Below are positions 9,955 to 18,394 of a DNA stretch of 64,000 bases, in pieces (within the stretch, counting starts at the first letter, position 1; every line of letters starts with the position of its first letter). The position numbers were made by a program, and so were the translations under genes. The stretch spans positions 1,922,001 through 1,986,000 of the forward strand of contig NZ_CP079800.1 in NCBI RefSeq assembly GCF_028869115.1, given 5' to 3'. A model generated the notes under the pieces. That model was not told the DNA's origin, searched no databases, and saw only the letters and a list, made by a program, of their open reading frames with translations. This DNA comes from Pseudemcibacter aquimaris. GTDB taxonomy: Bacteria; Pseudomonadota; Alphaproteobacteria; Sphingomonadales; Emcibacteraceae.

Positions 9955-10491
9955 TTAAATAAAGGGATCATAAGCCCATTGCAGCAATCCTTGTCGCTGT
10001 TTCGGGCGGCACCAGATATTCCCCGGGTCACAGTTTTTCTTGACCTGCGCCGCGTGCCTTTTAAAGGCGCGCCACCGTTTAATTTGTTTTTCATCCACCC
10101 CCGCAATGCGGCGGCCCATGTAATATCGGCAATACCATTCGAACCAGCCACGCGGATCGGGGCCGATGATCCATCCCTTCGCCTTCCATACGGGTAATGG
10201 CTGCCTGCTTTTTATTTTAAAAAGATTAATATCGGGATCAGGATGATCAGACAATTTTGCCTTTTCAAACCAACTGGCCGGATATTCATTTTGGGCGCTG
10301 TTTAAATAACACCCTTCAAAAACACCATATTCCAACATCTGCTGCGGGGTAAAATGCGGCTGGAACCCGTCCGCGAAATTCTGGCCCATTTCTTCGGTAA
10401 GGGTATATTGATAACCGCGTTGCACCCGGTTATCTGCGGTAATTGTTTTTAAAATCATGTCCATGTTTCTTATACGGTGACCCATTACCAT
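9955..10491 (-). CDS. Conserved protein of unknown function
   Basis: 178 residues, soluble, no signal peptide. The sequence is rich in invariant-looking aromatic and charged positions: FTPQQMLEYGVFEGCYLN, PDINLFKIKSRQPLPVW, WFEWYCRYYMGRR, KIKRW-like KQIKRWRAFKRH and a C-terminal KKNCDPGNIWCRPKQRQGLL with two cysteines. I recall this pattern from an unnamed family found in bacteria and also in plants and algae, but cannot confirm it. The start is uncertain: ATGs at 10491, 10485, 10464 and 10458 are all in frame and none has a strong Shine-Dalgarno; the conserved part begins after residue 11. Confidence 0.65.
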   Translation of the reverse strand: MVMGHRIRNMDMILKTITADNRVQRGYQYTLTEEMGQNFADGFQPHFTPQQMLEYGVFEGCYLNSAQNEYPASWFEKAKLSDHPDPDINLFKIKSRQPLPVWKAKGWIIGPDPRGWFEWYCRYYMGRRIAGVDEKQIKRWRAFKRHAAQVKKNCDPGNIWCRPKQRQGLLQWAYDPFI

Positions 10492-10640
10492 TGGTTCAGT
10501 TAATATGCACTTTTATTAAGGGCTATTGAACGTTATCCCTATTGTTTTTAATTTGATAAAAGGTATATTCAATTCAACTATTTATACATTTGAATTTTTA
10601 TACAAATGATTTTTCTGAAACTTATTTATAAAGTGTAATC

Positions 10641-11564
10641 ATGGCTATTTTAATCTTACTAAACCAAGTTGACCCGACCCTTCTTGAAAGCAAACTGAAA
10701 CAATTTGATGATTGTCCCGAGGTGCGCATTTACCCAGATTGCGGCAATAAGGACGATATTGAATGTGTGATTGTCTGGAAACATGATGAGGGCGTATTAA
10801 ATGATTTTCCGAATTTAAAACTGATCGCGTCATATGGCGCGGGTGTGGAAAATATCCTGTCCGATCCATCATTGCCGGAAGGGGTTCCGATCACCCGTTT
10901 TGTTGATGACACATTATCGGATCAAATGGCGGAATTCGTTCTTGCGGCCATATTAAACCACCGATTACACCTTACCTATTACCGTGAACAACAGGCCGCA
11001 AGTCATTGGCGCCCAATGGATTTCCTGACTGGTAAGAATGTCACGATCCTTGGCCTTGGTGAACTGGGCAGCACGACGGCAAAATTGTTGGATGTGAATG
11101 GATATTCCGTTTCGGGATGGAGCCGTTCTGAAAAAAATATCGATAATGTCAAAAGTTATTATGGTGATGACCAGCTTAACGCGTCCGTTGCGGGTGCGGA
11201 TATTGTTGTGTGCTTGCTGCCGTTAACACCAACGACAAAACACGTTTTAAACGCGGATCTTTTCGCCGCCATGAAAAAGGGTGCGTTCCTGATAAACGTT
11301 GGCCGTGGCGATCATTTAAAGGAAGACGACCTGATGAATGCCTTATCATCGGAACATTTATCCGGTGCGCTTCTCGATGTATTTGCGACAGAACCATTAC
11401 CTACGGATCATCCGTTCTGGCGTCATCCGAAAATCCATGTGACACCGCATATTTCGAGCCCGACCGATAAGGGCCGCGTCGCAAGGCAGATACTGGATAA
11501 TTACAACCGTATTAAAAGCGGCGCCGACCCATTAAATCAGGTCGATCCAAAAAGATCATATTAA
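10641..11564 (+). CDS. D-2-hydroxyacid dehydrogenase, glyoxylate/hydroxypyruvate reductase A-like
   Basis: 307 residues. The NAD(P)-binding loop GLGELGSTTA (138-147) is followed by a Ser/Arg pair after beta-2 (GWSRSE), which favours NADPH. The catalytic Arg, Glu and His of the family are in NVGRGDHLKEDDL and HPFWRHPKIHVTPHIS. The sequence resembles the GhrA branch, which reduces glyoxylate and hydroxypyruvate. It is divergent from the unknown gene at 9955-10491 across a 149-base AT-rich gap. Substrate assignment is by similarity only. Confidence 0.82.
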   Translation: MAILILLNQVDPTLLESKLKQFDDCPEVRIYPDCGNKDDIECVIVWKHDEGVLNDFPNLKLIASYGAGVENILSDPSLPEGVPITRFVDDTLSDQMAEFVLAAILNHRLHLTYYREQQAASHWRPMDFLTGKNVTILGLGELGSTTAKLLDVNGYSVSGWSRSEKNIDNVKSYYGDDQLNASVAGADIVVCLLPLTPTTKHVLNADLFAAMKKGAFLINVGRGDHLKEDDLMNALSSEHLSGALLDVFATEPLPTDHPFWRHPKIHVTPHISSPTDKGRVARQILDNYNRIKSGADPLNQVDPKRSY

Positions 11565-11634
11565 CTTGCAAAACATTAAGCTTGGTGGTAATTATCGCCA
11601 AATTATTTTAGAGCTCTTTTAAATAGGTGAAACC

Positions 11635-12198
11635 ATGAAAATACCTGGCAATACTATTCGCCCCGGTTATGTAATCGAACATCAGGACAGCATCTGGGCT
11701 GCCATTAAAATCGCACACACGCAACCTGGTAAAGGCGGCGCATACTTACAGGTAGAACTTAAGAACCTTTTGGACGGTCGTAAATTAAACGAACGTTTCC
11801 GTTCATCGGAAAAGGTGGAAAAAGTTCGTCTTGAACAAAAGAACCAAACATTCCTGTTCGAAGCAGACGGAATGTACACTTTCATGGACACTGAAACTTA
11901 CGAACAAATCGAAATTTCAGCAGAATTCCTTGGTGCCAAGGCAGATTTCCTGCAGGACGGTATGGAAGTGGTTGTTGAATATTATGAAACAACACCGCTT
12001 GGTGTTGATCTTCCGGCGACAGTTGAATTAACGGTCGTTGAAACAGAACCAGTTGTTAAGGGGCAAACAGCAAAATCATCCAACAAACCGGCTGTGCTTG
12101 ATAATGGCATGCGCGTGATGGTACCGACTTTCATCAACCAAGATGACAAGATCAAGGTCAACACCGAAGACGGCACATATAACGAGCGCGTTAAGTAA
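11635..12198 (+). CDS. efp: Elongation factor P
   Basis: 187 residues in the usual three beta-barrel domains. EF-P binds between the P and E sites of the ribosome and relieves stalling at polyproline stretches. The loop that is post-translationally modified reads PGKGGA with Lys33 at its tip, the position that EpmA/EpmB lysylate in enterobacteria; no modifying enzyme is in the window. The C-terminus has GTYNERV, the normal end of domain III. An AGGTGA-type site precedes ATG 11635. suhB follows 15 bases later, so the two are probably co-transcribed. Confidence 0.95.
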   Translation: MKIPGNTIRPGYVIEHQDSIWAAIKIAHTQPGKGGAYLQVELKNLLDGRKLNERFRSSEKVEKVRLEQKNQTFLFEADGMYTFMDTETYEQIEISAEFLGAKADFLQDGMEVVVEYYETTPLGVDLPATVELTVVETEPVVKGQTAKSSNKPAVLDNGMRVMVPTFINQDDKIKVNTEDGTYNERVK

Positions 12199-12213
12199 TT
12201 TAAGGATACCCCC

Positions 12214-13035
12214 ATGGCATTACAATCTGCCCTCATTAACGTAATGGAAAAAGCCGCCCGCAAGGCCGGCAGCCGCCTAGCCCGCGATTTTGGCGAGGTC
12301 GAACACCTTCAGGTTTCTAGGAAGGGGCCAGCGGATTTCGTATCCAAAGCCGACCTTAAGGCCGAAAAAATCATTACAGAAGAACTGGAATACGCCCGCC
12401 CGCAATTTGGTTTCATCCGCGAAGAAGGCGAAGACATTCCACCAAAGGACAACAGCAACAGCGTCTGGATTGTTGATCCGCTTGATGGCACAACAAACTT
12501 CCTGCACGGCATTCCGCATTTCGCCATTTCCATTGCCCTTGAACAGGGTGGTGAAATTGTCGCATCGCTTATTTATAACCCGGTTTCCGATGATCTTTTC
12601 TGGGCGGAGAAAGGCCGCGGCGCGTACCTTAACAATCGCCGCTTGAATGTATCGGGCCGTAAAAACTTAACCGAAAGCGTGCTTGCAACGGGCATTCCGT
12701 TTCACGCAAGACCGCATCAGGACACATTCCTAACCAACCTTGAACACATCATGGGTGAAGTATCCGGCGTGCGCCGCTTTGGTTCAGCGGCCCTTGATCT
12801 TGCGTGGGTTGCGGCTGGCCGTTATGACGGTTTCTGGGAAGAAGGGCTTCAAGCATGGGATATCGCCGCCGGAATTTTGATGGTCCGCGAAGCACGCGGC
12901 ATGGTTAGCGAATTCGATGGACGAGCAAAAATGTTGCAAACCGGACAAATTCTTGCCACAAACGGGCATATACATGGTAAAGTAACGAAATTGCTATCGA
13001 ACGCCAGAAAGGCCCACAGAGAGAAACAAAAGTGA
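12214..13035 (+). CDS. suhB: Inositol-1-monophosphatase family protein
   Basis: 273 residues. The metal-binding motifs of the Li+-sensitive phosphatase superfamily are intact: EEGE (70-73), IVDPLDGTTNF (86-96) and WDIAAG near residue 216. SuhB hydrolyses inositol phosphate and in many proteobacteria also acts in rRNA transcription antitermination with Nus factors. It follows efp by 15 bases and precedes an OmpA-like periplasmic gene by 41, an arrangement common in alphaproteobacteria. A short basic C-terminal tail (KAHREKQK) is extra. Confidence 0.92.
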   Translation: MALQSALINVMEKAARKAGSRLARDFGEVEHLQVSRKGPADFVSKADLKAEKIITEELEYARPQFGFIREEGEDIPPKDNSNSVWIVDPLDGTTNFLHGIPHFAISIALEQGGEIVASLIYNPVSDDLFWAEKGRGAYLNNRRLNVSGRKNLTESVLATGIPFHARPHQDTFLTNLEHIMGEVSGVRRFGSAALDLAWVAAGRYDGFWEEGLQAWDIAAGILMVREARGMVSEFDGRAKMLQTGQILATNGHIHGKVTKLLSNARKAHREKQK

Positions 13036-13076
13036 GAAAAACAGAAGTAACTCACTTTTAAAAGGCCTAAATAGAA

Positions 13077-13556
13077 ATGAATGAAAAGCCGTTAACACAC
13101 CTTGCTTTAAGCTCTGCGCTTTGGCTCGCGATGTTGCCGGCTTTTTCTTTTGCGCAAAGCGCGCCTCCTGAACCCACGCCAAGCGAACAGGCGCAAATTT
13201 TCTTAAACGCAGGGTCGCTCACCAATATCGAACCATTACTGATCAGTTTTCATCCGCAGCAAATCTTGCTTGAAGAAGAAAACATGAAATCATTACGCAG
13301 GTGGCTTATTAAGGTGAAAAAAATGAACCTGCCCATTCATATTTACAGCTACGCCACCCCACCCATGGCCAGACGCGACATGACCGAAAATTCCGCACAC
13401 CAGCGCGCCATGCGTAAAGCATTCAACCGCGCGTTAGAAGCCAAAATCGCCATCGAAGGTGAAGGAATAAACGAAAACAAAATCGCCCTCCACGCATTAG
13501 GACCAACAGGCGACAACCCCATGGACAGACTAAGGATCACAATCAGGCGGGATTGA
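13077..13556 (+). CDS. Exported OmpA-like small protein
   Basis: 159 residues. A signal peptide (about residues 1-26, cleavage after FAQ) is followed by a single domain with the layout of an OmpA C-terminal module: a beta strand LLISFHPQQILL, helix LRRWLIKVKKMNL, strand IHIYSYA, helix AHQRAMRKAFNRALEAKIAI, and the closing strand DRLRITIRR. The Asp and Arg that hold diaminopimelate in true OmpA domains are not clearly conserved, so peptidoglycan binding is uncertain. It is the third gene of the efp-suhB run. Confidence 0.65.
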   Translation: MNEKPLTHLALSSALWLAMLPAFSFAQSAPPEPTPSEQAQIFLNAGSLTNIEPLLISFHPQQILLEEENMKSLRRWLIKVKKMNLPIHIYSYATPPMARRDMTENSAHQRAMRKAFNRALEAKIAIEGEGINENKIALHALGPTGDNPMDRLRITIRRD

Positions 13557-13569
13557 TCCAGCGAATTCA

Positions 13570-14286
13570 TTATTTATTGCCAATAGGTTTCTTTAAACCG
13601 CTAATAGTTTTTTGCGACAAAGTCGGTAAAGAACGCCACGTTGGATTTTTCAATACTGTTTCACTATTTATCCATGGCAATACCTTCTCCACACCACCAC
13701 TTGTCACCTCTTCATCCGTAATCTCAAGCGTAACGGACTTAAGGGTATATCCTTCCCCAAAAGTGGCGACAAGATCATCTGGATCAACCAACTTTACTGA
13801 AGCTGGATCATTCAAATCATCAAAGGTGACAAACAGCGGATATCGATCACGCAGAAGCGGCACCTTCGTTCGAAGAACATGAAGTTTCGGGTAATAATCA
13901 ATCATGTCACCCATCCTTGCATCAAAACTGCCATGGATTTCTGCTTTAAAACTATGCTGAGCCATGGCGACGGGGTCACCAAGCAGTACAAACAAATATT
14001 TTTCATTTGGAAGTTCTACAATGGTCGCTTCACCAGTTAAGGTTTCAGAAATCCGTGAAGCTTCAGGCAGTCCAAATGTTGGTTGAAAAAGCACACCTGC
14101 CCTGACAACAGACGCCCCGACAATCATTCCTTCTGGAGTATCTACTTCCACCTCAAGTTTCTGGTTCCATTTATATGATGGGTAATCCCGTTCTATTTTT
14201 TTAAAAGCTAAACTCCAAAATCCATAAAAAATAAGGCCACAAAAGAAAAATATTATTATCCAAAAATATGAGGAAGAATACTTCAT
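13570..14286 (-). CDS. Membrane-anchored periplasmic protein of unknown function
   Basis: 238 residues: one N-terminal helix (8-28) then a soluble, beta-rich domain. The segments YPLFVTFDDLNDPASVKLVDPDDLVATFG and LEITDEEVTSGGVEKVLPWI (quoted in part) look like a conserved alphaproteobacterial family whose members share a VDPDDLAATFG core. The gene converges on the OmpA-like gene with 13 bases between the stops. No catalytic motif is visible. Confidence 0.65.
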   Translation of the reverse strand: MKYSSSYFWIIIFFFCGLIFYGFWSLAFKKIERDYPSYKWNQKLEVEVDTPEGMIVGASVVRAGVLFQPTFGLPEASRISETLTGEATIVELPNEKYLFVLLGDPVAMAQHSFKAEIHGSFDARMGDMIDYYPKLHVLRTKVPLLRDRYPLFVTFDDLNDPASVKLVDPDDLVATFGEGYTLKSVTLEITDEEVTSGGVEKVLPWINSETVLKNPTWRSLPTLSQKTISGLKKPIGNK

Positions 14287-14728
14287 AAACTATCTCACAA
14301 TTAGCCTTTAGTTATTAAGGATAAAGGATTTATTGATATAGGTAGATTGGTAAGTTTTGTTCTTCTGATGATAATGTGGTAATGGATCATATCGCCCCCC
14401 TTTTACGCAATTTTACGCGAATTGACGGGCAAGTCAATTGATGCATTCTCCTCTGTTGTCATTACCCGACTTGATCGGGTAATCCATTACAAGAAAAATC
14501 TATACCGGTATGGATAGCCCGATCAAGTCGGGCTATGACCAATTAAGGGAAACCTACAAAAAACCCCATTCCCGTCATAATATTGCCAACTAATTCTTGG
14601 ACAGTGGCGGCCAACATTGATAACATCTCGTCAAACTGGATAAAAAACACATTGATAATAAGGCGCTATGCGCTATTCTTTAATGCAAATATCAAGACCA
14701 TTCGGCGATACAGGGAGCCATAGTAAAA
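14287..14728. other. Gene-free region with hairpins and a palindromic repeat
   Basis: 442 bases without a plausible gene. It holds a seven-pair hairpin (AATTGAC, loop GGGCAA, GTCAATT, 14420-14439), the composite palindromic repeat at 14458-14539 and then the leader of the MotA-like gene, with GGGAG at 14713 as its ribosome-binding site. Confidence 0.6.
14458..14539. repeat. Composite palindromic (REP-like) element
   Basis: Two arms in inverted orientation, each itself a palindrome: one contains CCCGACTTGATCGGG and the other CCCGATCAAGTCGGG. The outer ends are GTCAT and ATGAC, the inner ends ATCCA and TGGAT. The same plan (GTCAT, palindromic core with CTTGAT, ATCCA) recurs at 17663-18362 with different core letters, so these are members of one interspersed family. 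Confidence 0.8.
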
Positions 14729-15997
14729 ATGATTAAACCGCAGAAATATTTGAACCGCACGATTATATTCCTTATTGGCGTGATTATCGTTTGTGCCGTT
14801 TTATTCCCGACCATGCAATCTGCCTTTACGGCGAACCCGGGCCTTAATGGTTTAATTGCACTTGTTTTAGTGGCCGGTATTGTTATTTCCATGCGTCAAA
14901 CTATCACACTGATCCCTGCGGTTGGATGGCTTGAAACATTTAAAAAAGCCGACAGCAGCGAAGTACCACCGGAAGCACCGGCCCTGCTTGGCGCCATGGC
15001 AACCATGATGAACGAACAGCGTAGCAAGAAACTATCATTATCAACCGCGTCCATGAATACGATCCTTGATGGCGTCGCCGCCCGTATGGATGAGGGACGC
15101 GAGATCACCCGTTACATCATCGGATTGCTTATATTCTTAGGGCTACTGGGTACATTCTGGGGCCTTCTGGGTACAATCGGCAGCATTGGTGACACCATCA
15201 ACAGCTTACAAGTGGGCACAGATGACATTTCATTAATGTTCGAAGATTTGAAAGAGGGCCTCGCCGCGCCGCTTGCGGGTATGGGTACGGCCTTTAGTTC
15301 ATCATTATTCGGTCTTGCAGGTTCCGTGATCCTTGGGTTTATTGACCTTCAAACCGGGCAAGCACAGGGCAGATTTTTCAATCACCTTGAAGACTGGCTT
15401 TCCGGCATCACAAAACTTTCAAGTGCGGGTTCAAACATCGCCCTTGAAGCCGGTGACGCATCCGTTCCGGCGTATGTTAGCGCGTTATTAGAGGAATCTG
15501 CCGACAGCCTAGATAACCTGCATAAGGTCATTTCAAAATCAGAAGAAAACCGCGCAGAAGTCAATAAAGCGATTACCAATCTTTCAATTCAATTATCGTC
15601 GCTTGTGGATCATCAGACGGAAATGCGTTCGGTGATGAAACAAATGGTCACATTCCTTGGTGCGTTAAAGGATGGTGGTGACGAGGTCAGCCAAAACCAC
15701 CTGCGCAACATTGATGTTCAGCTTAAAACACTGACCGATGAAACCATTAAATCACAGGATAAATTTGCCGATAACCTACATTCGGAAATCCGTGTTCTTG
15801 CGCGTACCATCAGCGCCGCCATGGACGGCAGCGCAAAAGTCGCAGCCCCTGCCCCATCAGCGGCACTTGCACAGCCAGCACCAGAACCAAAAGAACCGGT
15901 GAAAACCGTTTCCGCCGAAGAAACTGATTACGAAATGCCGGAAATAAAGCCAAAGGGGAACAAAAAGCCAGCCCTGACCGCCAAGAGGGAAGATTAA
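14729..15997 (+). CDS. MotA/TolQ/ExbB-like inner-membrane protein
   Basis: 422 residues. Helices lie near 11-27, 38-55, 126-150 and 190-212; the last two with LGLLGTFWGLLGTIGSIGD and GLAAPLAGMGTAFSSSLFGL match the MotA/TolQ/ExbB proton-channel core. The C-terminal 170 residues are a predicted coiled coil ending in a Pro/Ala-rich tail. The gene precedes an OmpA-domain partner by one base, so together they look like a MotAB-type ion-driven complex that reaches the peptidoglycan. The pair is widespread in alphaproteobacteria outside flagellar loci. It has the same layout as ZorAB of Zorya systems, but no ZorC, D or E is present. Confidence 0.8.
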   Translation: MIKPQKYLNRTIIFLIGVIIVCAVLFPTMQSAFTANPGLNGLIALVLVAGIVISMRQTITLIPAVGWLETFKKADSSEVPPEAPALLGAMATMMNEQRSKKLSLSTASMNTILDGVAARMDEGREITRYIIGLLIFLGLLGTFWGLLGTIGSIGDTINSLQVGTDDISLMFEDLKEGLAAPLAGMGTAFSSSLFGLAGSVILGFIDLQTGQAQGRFFNHLEDWLSGITKLSSAGSNIALEAGDASVPAYVSALLEESADSLDNLHKVISKSEENRAEVNKAITNLSIQLSSLVDHQTEMRSVMKQMVTFLGALKDGGDEVSQNHLRNIDVQLKTLTDETIKSQDKFADNLHSEIRVLARTISAAMDGSAKVAAPAPSAALAQPAPEPKEPVKTVSAEETDYEMPEIKPKGNKKPALTAKRED

Positions 15998-15998
15998 T

Positions 15999-17099
15999 AT
16001 GGCGCTGCTTTCCAAGGGACGCCGCCGCCCCGGTGGTTCAACCGATAATACATGGCCCGGATTTGTTGATGCGTTAAGCACATTGCTACTCGTGATCATT
16101 TTCCTGCTTTCGATTTTTGCGCTGGCGCAGTTTTTCTTAGGACAAGCCCTCTCCGGCCGTGATGAGGCATTAGAAAAGCTTGAAACACAAGTGCTTGAAT
16201 TAAGTGATCTTTTAAACCTGCAACGCCAAGCCAATGATGACCTGCGTTCAAATGTGGCGCAATTATCCGCAAGCCTTCAAATGGCCGACAGCAGCCGCGA
16301 AGAAATGCAACGCCGCATCCAGACATTAGAGGCCGACCTCGCGGAGGCAGAGGGACTATCCGGCCGTGTGTCCCGTTCCAATAGCGAACAACAATCAACC
16401 ATCGCCGATCTTCAGAACCGCTATAATGTGGCGATGGAAAATCTTAGCAGTGAACGTGAGCTTTCAAAACGCGCGCAAGATCAAGTCGCGACCTTAAATG
16501 CACAGCTCGCATCATTACGTCAGCAGCTCGCTGCGCTAAATGAGGCACTTGAGGCATCAGAAGCAAAAGATTTAGAACAACAGGCCGTCATTCAAAATCT
16601 AAGTTCCCGTCTTAACACCGCGCTCGCGAGCAAGGTCAATGAATTAAATCAATTCCGTTCTGAATTTTTCGGCAGGCTCCGTCAGGCACTTGGTGACCGT
16701 CAGGATATCCGTATTCAGGGCGACCGCTTTATTTTCCAATCGGAAGTGCTGTTCGGTTCTGGCTCCGCAACCCTTGGGTCTGGTGGCCAGGCCGAAATGG
16801 CAAAGCTCGCCGATACGTTAACCGCGATCATGGCGGAAATCCCCGATGATGTGGACTGGATTTTACGTGTTGATGGTCATACGGACGTGCTGCCGATCCG
16901 CACGGCGCAATTCCCGTCAAACTGGGACCTATCGACCGCACGTGCATTATCGGTCGTAAAATTCCTAATCAGCCGCGGCATCCCCGCCGACAGATTAGCC
17001 GCCACCGGCTTTGGACAATTCCACCCCCTTGATCCGGCCGATACGCAAGAGGCGTATAGTCGGAATAGACGGATCGAGATGCGGTTGGATCAGAAGTAG
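15999..17099 (+). CDS. MotB-like protein: one helix, coiled coil, OmpA peptidoglycan-binding domain
   Basis: 366 residues. A single N-terminal helix (about 28-48, with WPGFVDALSTLLLVIIFLLS) carries an Asp in the position of the MotB proton-binding residue. A coiled coil runs from about 55 to 220, then an OmpA-like domain from 245 to 366 with VDGHTDVLPI, LSTARALSVVKFLISRGI and the closing SRNRRIEMRL. The conserved Asp and Arg for peptidoglycan binding are present. It is translationally linked to the MotA-like gene (one base gap). Together they likely form a stator-like or envelope-tethering complex; the cargo is unknown. Confidence 0.85.
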   Translation: MALLSKGRRRPGGSTDNTWPGFVDALSTLLLVIIFLLSIFALAQFFLGQALSGRDEALEKLETQVLELSDLLNLQRQANDDLRSNVAQLSASLQMADSSREEMQRRIQTLEADLAEAEGLSGRVSRSNSEQQSTIADLQNRYNVAMENLSSERELSKRAQDQVATLNAQLASLRQQLAALNEALEASEAKDLEQQAVIQNLSSRLNTALASKVNELNQFRSEFFGRLRQALGDRQDIRIQGDRFIFQSEVLFGSGSATLGSGGQAEMAKLADTLTAIMAEIPDDVDWILRVDGHTDVLPIRTAQFPSNWDLSTARALSVVKFLISRGIPADRLAATGFGQFHPLDPADTQEAYSRNRRIEMRLDQK

Positions 17100-17106
17100 A
17101 TTAACG

Positions 17107-17661
17107 ATGGCCGATATTATTGATTTTGAAATTACTCACGTTGGTGATCTAAATATAGATGAAGAATGCTATAACAATAATTCAATTTTAGATCTTAATT
17201 CTCTTTCAAACCAATACTTTAAAGGCAATTTACTTCTTACTTTTGATAACTATACATATAATATAAACAACGTGAAAATATTCAAATTTTTGTTAGATTT
17301 ATTTAACACACTCCATGAATGCTTAAGCAGTGTTAAAAAGAATGCTGATTACTATATTCTTGATCAAAATCATGATCCTATATTAAAAATAGAATTTAAA
17401 AATTATATTATATATTTAGGTTATGCCAATAATACATATGAATTTGATTTCAAAGAATTTTACAATGAAACCTGTAAAGCCTTAAAAAAGATATTTTCGT
17501 TAATGTATCATGAACATCCTATATTGGCTCTTAATAATTTAAATGAAAATCGTTTCTTTGAAAAAATAAGGGATGATTGGGTATTAGACAATTTTCGTTC
17601 TCTACCTTACAAAATAAGGAAAGATCTACTATTCACAATAGGCAAACCTTTCTTATTATAA
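17107..17661 (+). CDS. AT-rich orphan protein
   Basis: 184 residues from ATG 17107, seven bases after the MotB-like stop. An upstream in-frame ATG at 17011 would overlap the OmpA domain and is rejected. The protein is Asn/Tyr/Asp-rich, soluble, with no signal or membrane segment. Codon use is strikingly AT-rich compared with the preceding gene, and it abuts the repeat cluster at 17663, both signs of late arrival. I do not recognise it. Its size, acidity and single-copy insertion resemble immunity-type proteins, but there is no toxin gene beside it. Confidence 0.55.
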   Translation: MADIIDFEITHVGDLNIDEECYNNNSILDLNSLSNQYFKGNLLLTFDNYTYNINNVKIFKFLLDLFNTLHECLSSVKKNADYYILDQNHDPILKIEFKNYIIYLGYANNTYEFDFKEFYNETCKALKKIFSLMYHEHPILALNNLNENRFFEKIRDDWVLDNFRSLPYKIRKDLLFTIGKPFLL

Positions 17662-17662
17662 T

Positions 17663-17686
17663 GTCACCCTGAACTCGGTTCAGGAT
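17663..17686. repeat. Palindromic repeat, half element
   Basis: GTCACCCTGAACTCGGTTCAGGAT, one arm of the interspersed family seen at 14458 and 17708. It begins immediately after the stop codon of the orphan gene. Confidence 0.7.
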
Positions 17687-17707
17687 CTCGAGCAACCTAA
17701 ACAAATA

Positions 17708-17806
17708 GTCATTCCAAACTTGATTTGGAATCCATGAAAACGCCAATTGCTGAAAAATCTATCCATTGATAGGATTCCGTGGATCCCAAATCAAGTTTGG
17801 GATGAC
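17708..17806. repeat. Palindromic repeat, two-armed element
   Basis: Arms GTCATTCCAAACTTGATTTG... and its inverted partner ending ...AAGTTTGGGATGAC are 45 bases apart. Outer GTCAT/ATGAC and inner ATCCA/TGGAT ends match the element at 14458. The small reading frame at 17747 is part of this repeat. Confidence 0.75.
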
Positions 17807-17895
17807 TTGTTAGGATTATTAAAAAATCTAACAACTCCTCTTGAAGTTGCAAAAACATCTATTACATATACTAAGTCCCTATTAATCACAGGAAA

Positions 17896-18228
17896 AAGGA
17901 GAATCCTTATGGACTTTCTAATAAGTTTCCTGAACTCTAGGCTGACTTAAAGGCAGTAGGTTGGAGGTGCTTTAACAGGGATAAGCTTGAGCGATATAGA
18001 AATGACTTAAGGCCTGGACATTAGGAATGAGCCGGACACCCTTAAAGAAGCCTGATACTGCCTTTATTCAGGACCTAAGAGTAGGTAATTTCATTACGGA
18101 AACCTTATCTTAATATGGAGAAAATATGAGAGCAGGTGAAGCACCTGTGTAGTTCTAAATAAGTGAGAAGAAATTGGTATCCACTACCTTGAATTTATAT
18201 TCCTTAAGAGGCCTGTTCTCAGCTCACT
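17896..18228. ncRNA. Candidate structured RNA in a gene-free stretch
   Basis: A 400-base stretch with no credible gene contains many stems. AAAGGCAGTA (17949-17958) pairs perfectly with TACTGCCTTT (18056-18065), flanked by extra CTGA/TCAG pairing. Inside it AGG/CCT and CTTTA/TAAAG can extend the fold. Small hairpins with three-base loops flank it: AAGGA-GAA-TCCTT (17896-17908), GTAAT-TTC-ATTAC (18085-18097) and CAGGTG-AAG-CACCTG (18133-18147). AGTGAG (18162) can pair with CTCACT (18223). It is bracketed by palindromic repeats. No known RNA family is recognised and strand is not determined; a decayed mobile element is the main alternative. Confidence 0.35.
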
Positions 18229-18275
18229 CATCCCCCTTTCTGGAAAGAATTATACAAGAAAATCACTCAGTGACA

Positions 18276-18302
18276 TGGACCCTGAATCAAGTTCAGGGTG
18301 AC
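18276..18302. repeat. Palindromic repeat, half element
   Basis: TGGACCCTGAATCAAGTTCA followed by GGGTGAC: the right-hand arm type of the family, with a palindromic core around AATCAAGTT. Confidence 0.75.
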
Positions 18303-18334
18303 GTTTATTGTTTAGATATCCATATAAAAACAAC

Positions 18335-18362
18335 GTCATGCTGAACTTGATTCAGCATCCAC
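18335..18362. repeat. Palindromic repeat, half element
   Basis: GTCATGCTGAACTTGATTCA followed by GCATCCA: the left-hand arm type. It is 32 bases past the previous arm and 33 before the stop of the ABC exporter gene. Confidence 0.75.
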
Positions 18363-18394
18363 AAATCCTATCGACTTAATCCGATATATACTAC

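Noticed and set aside
11635-13035. suhB regulatory RNA motif
   Set aside because: efp and suhB are only 15 bases apart, leaving no room for the alphaproteobacterial suhB RNA.
14729-17099. Zorya defence system
   Set aside because: Only ZorAB-like architecture; no ZorC, ZorD or ZorE gene is present and the pair is common in alphaproteobacteria.
17747-17950. Open reading frame of 67 codons
   Set aside because: It lies across an arm of a palindromic repeat and the hairpin region, with no ribosome-binding site.
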